The notes beneath the pieces were generated by a model. The model saw only the letters and a list, made by a program, of their open reading frames with translations, searched no databases and had not been told where the DNA came from. Shown here one piece after another: positions 58,303 through 64,000 of a stretch of 64,000 nt of DNA; positions within the stretch are counted from its first letter, which is position 1; each line of letters opens with the position of its first letter. Made by a program: the position numbers and the translations under genes. The stretch comes from Sepioteuthis lessoniana (Eukaryota > Mollusca > Cephalopoda > Myopsida > Loliginidae): NCBI GenBank assembly GCA_963585895.1, contig OY757921.1:80269127-80333126 (forward strand), read 5' to 3'.

Positions 58303-58925
58303 CTTAACTTTTGACTCCGAAATTCTAGAAAAATACATCTCTTGTGTATAATATGCATTCTTAACTTTTGACTTTGAAATTCTAGAAAAATACATCTCTT
58401 GCATATAATATGCATCCTTAACTTTTGACTCCGAAATTCTAGAAAAATACATCTCTTGCATATAATATGCATCCTTAACTTTTGACTCCAAAATTCTAGA
58501 AAAATACATCTCTTGCATATAATATGCATCCTTAACTTTTGACTCCGAAATTCTAGAAAAATACATCTCTTGCATATAATATGCATCCTTAACTTTTGAC
58601 TCCAAAATTCTAGAAAAATACATCTCTTGCATATAATACGCATCCTTAATTTTTGACTCCAAAATTCTAGAAAAATACATCTCTTGCATATAATACGCAT
58701 CCTTAATTTTTGACTCCGAAATTCTAGAAAAATACATCTCTTGCGCATAATATGCATCCTTAACTTTCAACTAAGAAAATCTAGAAAAATACATCTCTTA
58801 CATATTATACACATTCTTAACTTTTGACTATGAAATTCTAGAAAATACATCTCTTGCATATGATACGCATCCTTAACTTTTGACTATGAAATTCTAGAAA
58901 AATACATCTCTTGTGTGTAATATGT
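58303..58925 (-). repeat. 57-bp tandem repeat (minisatellite), about 11 units
   Basis: The unit CTTAACTTTTGACTCCGAAA + TTCTAGAAAAATACATCTCT + TGCATATAATATGCATC repeats with a 57-bp period (for example starts at 58417 and 58474) between about 58303 and 58925. Units are more divergent at both ends. Because 57 is a multiple of three and the units lack stops, two long minus-strand frames (161 and 176 codons) stay open. These are artefacts. The array lies inside an intron of the minus-strand gene, just upstream of the 145-bp exon. Confidence 0.95.
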
Positions 58926-59159
58926 ATTGATATTCTGAATTTGTAGCAGTTAAATTTCTATTAAATTTAACATTTGTTCAACTTTTTATTTGGTTCGTAT
59001 CAACTAAAAATAAGAATTTGTAAAATTTTAGTTATATATTTCAGAAATATGTTTAGAAACACAAAATTTATACAGTGTTTAGAGCAAAAGAAAAGACTTG
59101 TTTACATGAAAATGTAAAAAACTTTTTTGCAAAAATAAGTTCACAATCATCATTAATTC

Positions 59160-59430
59160 ATGCTGACATCTGTCTCAGTCATTCATTGCTCCCAGAAGGT
59201 CTTCTTGACAGCATTCAGTGTCTGTACAGAACTGATAGAGGTAAGTCTTTGCAGGTCAACCAATACTGGCGTGTTCAAAAATAAGAGATGGCTTATGGGC
59301 TTGTCTTTACTTCTCCAGCAGTGCTCCACATGTTTTGTTCATTATATTTGAATGGTTTGTGAAATGGGAGGTAAGTAGCTGTACAACTGTTGGGAACTAC
59401 ACGAGAATTCTCCTTGCTACAAGGATCATT
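59160..59430 (-). mobile_element. LINE 3' coding fragment, degraded
   Basis: The minus strand reads LPPISQTIQI, then TKHVEHCWRSKDKPISHL, then (59275-59165) TYLYQFCTDTECCQEDLLGA with MND. The order matches the copies at 16440 and 18425. The mariner at 59431-60309 sits directly at its upstream end. Confidence 0.65.
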
Positions 59431-60309
59431 AAATAAGTTTCCAGACTTTTTTTGTATGGGCACTTTTATTGATAGTACACACATGAAACTCTAGTCCCCT
59501 TCAAAGTAATCTCCTCCGACTGCAATGCACTTGTTGTACCATTCGAACAACTTCTAGAAGGCCCCATGGAAGTCCTCTTGTGTGAGTGTGTCAATGACTT
59601 CGTCAAAGCCTCTTTCATCTCCTCAATTATCTCATAACAACAGCCTCTGAGCTTAGGGAATAACCAAAAGTCACAGGGATCAAGGTCTGGACTATAGGGA
59701 GGCTGAGGAACTGTCTTGATGCCCATCTTGCTCAAATAGTCTGTGATATGGATGGAGTTGTGGACTGATGCATTGTCCTGGTGGAAATGCCACTGAGCTG
59801 ATTTGAAGAGTGCTGGTCTCTTCCTACAGAATCTCTTCCTGCACTCCCTTAAAACCTCAACGTAGTAACCCTAACCCTTTGGCCAATCAACTCTGGTGTA
59901 TTGACTTCCTTACTCCTTCCACACCTCTCATCATCCCTCACAGACTCCCTGCCTTCCTTGAATCTCTTATGACACTCAAAAACTGATGTTCGATTCATGC
60001 AAGATGGTCGAAAAGCTGTCTGAAGTATTCCATATGTTTCTGTGGTATTTTTTCCAAGTTTAAAACAGAATTTTATTGCATATCATTCTTCTAAAGTGTC
60101 CTCATGTCCAGATTGCATTTTTGAAATTCACCAGCTGTGACAATCAGGTGTAGGGTGTATTCCAATTCCTGCTGTAGCTGTTCATTTGAATCTGAAATCA
60201 TAAAAATTGGTCAGTCATCTCATAAGATGTATAGCAATAACATACTGAATTTTCAAGAGTCTATGACAATTTTAAATGCCTGTACAAAAAAAAGTCTGGA
60301 AACTTATTG
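59431..60309 (-). mobile_element. Mariner element of a second family, both termini present, transposase broken
   Basis: The terminal repeats AATAAGTTTCCAGACTTTTT (59432) and AAAAAGTCTGGAAACTTATT (to 60308) are inverted copies. On the minus strand the transposase reads AIKFCFKLGKNTTETYGILQ, then VFECHKRFKEGRESVRDDER, then WHFHQDNASVHNS, then MGIKTVPQPPYSPDLDPCDF with WLFPKLRGCCYEIIEEMKEA. Both the HQDNA and YSPDLDPCDFW catalytic signatures are visible, but frameshifts and stops and a deletion between N- and C-terminal parts remove function. At 879 bp it is shorter than a complete mariner. Confidence 0.85.
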
Positions 60310-60324
60310 AATGTACCACATATG

Positions 60325-60400
60325 TGCTGTTTTGAACAAATCCTGGAAGCAACATCTCATAAGCAGCAAATTCACAATAGAGGAAACAAACTATAAACAA
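60325..60400 (+). mobile_element. Short LINE fragment
   Basis: GTGCTGTTTTGAACAAATCCTGGAAGC encodes VLNKSWK, as at 16520 and 18450, but in the opposite orientation to the LINE piece at 59160-59430. The stretch 60.4-60.9 kb after it shows nothing recognisable. Confidence 0.5.
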
Positions 60401-60939
60401 ACACACACTAGTGGCTATTTCTCTGCAACAGTATAAAAAGGAGTGTTTGTTATACATGAGTTAGTTTGGACCACAGATATAATTCCCTTTTAGTCATGCC
60501 ATCTTGAATATAATGATACATGTGGCTGAAAAAAAGGTGATATTTAGTTTATGTGTTCATACACACGAATTAGTTATTTTTTTACAATAATAACAATAAT
60601 AAGCACCTTAAACTTATAGGCTTAGGAATCAGGAAAAAGTGCGCATGATACTCAAATAATTATGGTTCATATAATTTTGAGGATTCAGTGAAAAACAACA
60701 ACTCATAAGTTGACACTGGTTAACCAAGCTTGGCAAAGATTGAAGCAGAATAATTAAATTCTACATAAATTGCTAATGTTCTCAATCTAGAGTATTTACA
60801 GGATTACCTGCTCTTGCTTGGAGGATGAATGTTTTGATGATGGCTAGGAAGTGACATAGTTGTCATAGAGACATTTGGATACTCAAAGAAAAAGGTGCAA
60901 ATTCATGTCTTTTCCAACTCAAAATGTCTTAAGGAAGGT

Positions 60940-61100
60940 GTTTGGCATAACAGTTATTGTCTTAGGAAATGAACACAGCAACCCAAGTTCATATCCTCAG
61001 AAGGAAAACTCTGAATTCAAACCAACTTAGCTCTGCTTAAAATTTGGCCTTGTGTCACATCATGTCTGAGACAAAGGGGTTGAGTAGATACATCCATGTT
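60940..61100 (+). mobile_element. SINE-A, internally deleted
   Basis: Head GGCATAACAGTTATTGTCTT with CCCAAGTTCATATCCTC joins directly to the 3' body (GAAGGAAAACTCTGAATTCA) and tail (CTTGTGTCACATCATGTCTG). The middle about 100 bp is missing. Confidence 0.7.
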
Positions 61101-61269
61101 TTAAGGGAAAGATGCCAGTTTCACGTGGCCCTAAAGACACTCATTGGTGACCTGACCTTTTATGCGAGTGACACACTATGCAATACTGAAAGTTTTATTT
61201 ATTACAGATATGTCTATTATGATTATAATGGAAGGATAATTACTGAATAGGAGTTGAAATATGTTTTAT

Positions 61270-62690
61270 TTCCATAAACATACAGTATACATATCTTTTT
61301 TTTTCATCTTTATTCCTGTTTGGTTTATATATTGATAAAAGTTTTTAAATTATAAGAATTATTTTGAATACTGTCATTCACCAATACTAAAAAGGTCTCT
61401 TCAATGTGTTAATCAGATTTAAACAATAACTCCTATTTTCCAAAGACAATTAAAAGCTGCTGTATTTTTGGAAATACCACTATGTTTTTTTCAATTTCAG
61501 AATCACATACAAATTAATAACTACTACCTTTACCATAACAGTTGTTACACTTAGTATAACTACTTCTATTTAATGATAATAATCATTTGTTTGGTTTCAA
61601 GTATTCTGATCTAATACTAATAATTTCCAAATTTTCCTGACACGTAGAAGGTACCCTGAAAGGTGTGAGAAATGTGTTCAATTCAAAAAATATGCTAGGC
61701 TAGAAATCTAGCAATAACTGTCAGGCTAGGCAAAGGAGTAGGGAAATGTATAAAAAATAAAGTAGATAAAAAAGTGGAATGGGAAAGTTTACTTTGTATC
61801 TGAAAGAGAAGCATGTCTATATTTCTTAAAAACAAAAACAACCAGTTCCTACAAAGTAATTTATTTCAAGAGAAATAAACTTTACAAAATCCAGCTTTGT
61901 ATATTTTCCCCTATGCTTGTCAAAAACATTGAATAAGGTAATAAAAATAACATACATTCAAGTAACAACAATATTATAACCAAAAAAAGAAGGGTATAAA
62001 GAAATACAATGACTGACTTGCTCAAAGTCATGCCGTTAACCACCTACTGTCAGTTTAACTTTTGTGAATGACAAAATACCTTTATTTGGTATTTTATGTT
62101 AAAGTTCATTTAGAAGTCAATTTTTAGGGTTTATTCTTCTTCTCGGTGTCTCCTTCTTGTGTAGAATCAACCTGGACAACTGTGTTCTCCTAGTTTGCAG
62201 TGTAGACTTGTTGAAAACAAAGTTTACTATTTCTTTAAGTGAACTTCAAGTAGACCACTGTTTCCTCCTCTTTGATGAATATGTTTTGTTTTAACTTGAA
62301 TTTTCTTCTATTGAGCCTATAGAGGCTTTTACCACATCTTCTGATCAGAGCTAACAGCTTCCTTTGTAGGTAAAAAGTTCAATAATACCACCTCCAGACC
62401 TTAGACTCAACTTTCTTTTGAAGAGGATAGCATACCAAAACCATAAATAGCTTGCAGTAGGTTTATTATTTCAACAAGTAACAATAAAAACCCTGTAAGG
62501 AAAGGAGGCTTAGCCTAAAACTAATGGGCCTATTTTGCTCAAGCTACCTTGCTTAAGAAAAAACTGCCTAAAGTCTAAGGTGAATAAACAAGACCTCACA
62601 AAGTAAAAGGAGTGAGCAAGACAGAGCCTTCTGCTCGTGCTGAAAAAAAACAAAACAAAAGAAGAAAGAGAACCCTTGTGGGTCTCACTT
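61270..62690. other. Intron of the minus-strand gene, no feature recognised
   Basis: AT-rich sequence. 61560-61640 (TTTGGTTTCAAGTATTCTGA, TCTAATACTAATAATTT) is a short fragment of the element E repeat block. 62100-62660 is somewhat more GC-balanced but shows neither an open frame nor a repeat partner. Confidence 0.5.
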
Positions 62691-62769
62691 AAATAATGGG
62701 GGATAATGGCACAACTTCAAAACAGCCAATCAGATTCGAGCAGACATTAACTGCTGAATTTACAAATTT

Positions 62770-62945
62770 CAACACAGGTACTATCACTTTATGTCAGAGT
62801 GGACCTGAGAGTAATTGCAACAAAAGGGTACTCCAGAACTGGAGGTTTACAATCAGTTTAGTGTCATACCCATTTTCTGGTGGTGGGGGTGCTTACAGTC
62901 AACTTATTCTGGGCACTGTCCACAAGGTAGCAGAATACTGATCAA
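62770..62945 (+). repeat. Element E 3' fragment
   Basis: GTACTATCACTTTATGTCAG, AGTGGACCTGAGAGTAATTG, TTTAGTGTCATACCC, and an end with TTATTCTGGGCACTGTCCAC. It lies just outside the 62984-63217 exon. Confidence 0.65.
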
Positions 62946-62983
62946 AATGTAACATTTGTCAAGGTAAACTATTTCATACGTAC

Positions 62984-63217
62984 TTGATAACAACAGGCAG
63001 GAGTTCGGCTGCTTCTAAATCAAATAGAAGTTCAACTGCGTCAATGTTTCTTGGTGGTTGGTCAGCATCCTCATCATCTTCTGTTTCTTGCTCTCCTTCA
63101 GGTTTCGTATTTGCTGGCTTTTCACTTTGTTCTGTCTTTGTTTCATTGGAGGTTGACTCTTTATTTGGCTTCTCTTTCTCTGATGATTCTTTCTCATCCG
63201 CAGATTGTTCTTTTGTA
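62984..63217 (-). CDS. Unrecognised acidic protein, internal exon (234 bp)
   Basis: Acceptor TTTTTTAAG before 63217 and donor TCAA|GTACGTATG at 62984/62983. The exon starts with the third base of a codon and encodes 77 residues plus two bases. TKEQSADEKESSEKEKPNKE and a further Glu/Lys/Thr-rich stretch to about residue 55 form a disordered linker (EQETEDDEDADQ). It is followed by an ordered-looking end PPRNIDAVELLFDLEAAELL PVVIK. The gene continues upstream beyond the right window edge, because no initiator exon was found in 63218-64000. Family unknown. Confidence 0.75.
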
Positions 63218-63404
63218 CTTAAAAAACAAAACATAAGATATGATAAAGAAATAATTAAGGAGCTGTTTAAATTGAGTACAACTGAATAATATTGTGTTGT
63301 CATTTACTAAGTTTAACATAGTTTGGCACAATGTCAGAAGTATGAAGCATCTATTGAGAATTAAATTTTCACTTGCTAGCACATATCTCTAACCACTATG
63401 CTAT

Positions 63405-63680
63405 GTGAGATGGTCTCTTTGTTTAATGGCATATTAACCTTTGTGGGTCATTTAATGCCAAAGCTATCCTTCTAGAAGGACAGCAATGATGCTATTTAAT
63501 CCATACCTGGGAGGATAAGGGAGTGCATACCTTTCCCAAGGTTATTTGTCCAAAAGTGAACATACCTTTCACAAGGTTATTTGTCCAAAAGAACATAATA
63601 ACGTGAGTGGAGTTTGAACTCACTTACTACAATTCCGCAGTCCAGCGCTTTAACCATTACACCATGAGTACTCCCCCCAC
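63405..63680 (-). mobile_element. SINE-C copy with internal duplication
   Basis: Inverted tail GTTTAATGGCATATTAACCT, then CTTTCCCAAGGTTATTTGTCC is followed at once by a second near copy CTTTCACAAGGTTATTTGTCC (about 63530-63590). The inverted head reads TGGAGTTTGAACTCACTTAC and TTTAACCATTACACCATGAG. Confidence 0.8.
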
Positions 63681-63769
63681 TATGTGAGATGCACCTTAAA
63701 AATTCTAAATACAGCTTGGACTTTGGCACAAGGCTGTGAGTGACCAAACTCAAAATTCAGTTATATTTA

Positions 63770-64000
63770 CCAATGCCTCCGCTTGGGCAGAATATGACAC
63801 AAGGTCAAATTTTTAAGCGGAGTTTAACAGGTTTGAATTCAGAGTTTTCCTTCTCCTAGACTAGTTGCCTCACCAAGGTTGAAGAACCCAGTCTGTCCTA
63901 CTATTTACCCATAGCTGGAGGGAGAATAATTAGATTCATACCTTTCCCAAGGGTATTAGTGTAATGTGAAATGCAATCAGCCTCGTCTAGGATTTGAACT
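63770..64000 (-). mobile_element. SINE-A copy, cut by the window edge
   Basis: Inverted tail GGGCAGAATATGACACAAGG, then AGCGGAGTTTAACAGGTTTG, CTACTATTTACCCATAGCTG, GTGAAATGCAATCAGCCTCG, and the start of the inverted B-box AGGATTTGAACT at the very end. Confidence 0.85.

Noticed and set aside
58227-58770. Minus-strand open frames of 161 and 176 codons with 19-residue repeats
   Set aside because: They are produced by the 57-bp minisatellite, whose period is a multiple of three. Two frames are open at once, and there is no start or splice context.

Overview
This window looks like nuclear DNA of an animal with a large, AT-rich, repeat-filled genome. A coleoid cephalopod or a related mollusc is my best guess. 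The basis is the density of tRNA-derived SINEs, mariner relics, degenerate LINE tails and hammerhead-ribozyme-like motifs, together with introns of 4 to 21 kb. No bacterial operons, rRNA genes or CRISPR arrays are visible. The species is an inference.

Only three protein-coding loci can be supported. (1) On the minus strand, 5679-6000 is a probable first exon of an unrecognised gene that runs off the left edge; its N-terminus looks like a mitochondrial targeting peptide. (2) About 720 bp away and divergently oriented is a complete two-exon MRM2/FTSJ2 (mitochondrial 16S rRNA 2'-O-methyltransferase, 250 aa). Its exons at 6723-7035 and 27789-28228 are separated by a 20.75 kb intron full of transposons. 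(3) On the minus strand at the right end are the last four exons I can find (63217-62984, 58220-58076, 56777-56709, 56059-55829) of an unrecognised protein. It has two acidic, low-complexity stretches around a compact beta-rich-looking segment. All three junctions are phase-consistent. A decayed copy of its 69-bp third exon lies about 300 bp upstream in the same intron.

The rest is repeats. At least four tRNA-like SINE families (called A-D here) are present in many copies. SINE-B is usually embedded in a longer composite repeat (element E). Fragments of two LINE types are visible: a 'CRLCRERDE...TTALLRSARILRRVLE' pol C-terminus, and an 'LNKSWKQ...RPAKTYIHQLC.DTG' tail. Several mariner elements are internally deleted. 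Other repeats are a MITE with a matching empty site, a long-TIR element of 813 bp, foldbacks, a 57-bp and a 142-bp tandem repeat, a 650-bp polypyrimidine tract and many (TA)n tracts.

The most interesting signal is a set of hammerhead-ribozyme-like motifs at 32.4, 32.6, 45.4 and 48.6 kb. They sit in small repeat elements next to (TA)n tracts, and one lies inside a chimeric retroposed element with a 12-bp target-site duplication. Several insertions can be dated relative to each other from target-site duplications and paralogous empty sites inside the window.
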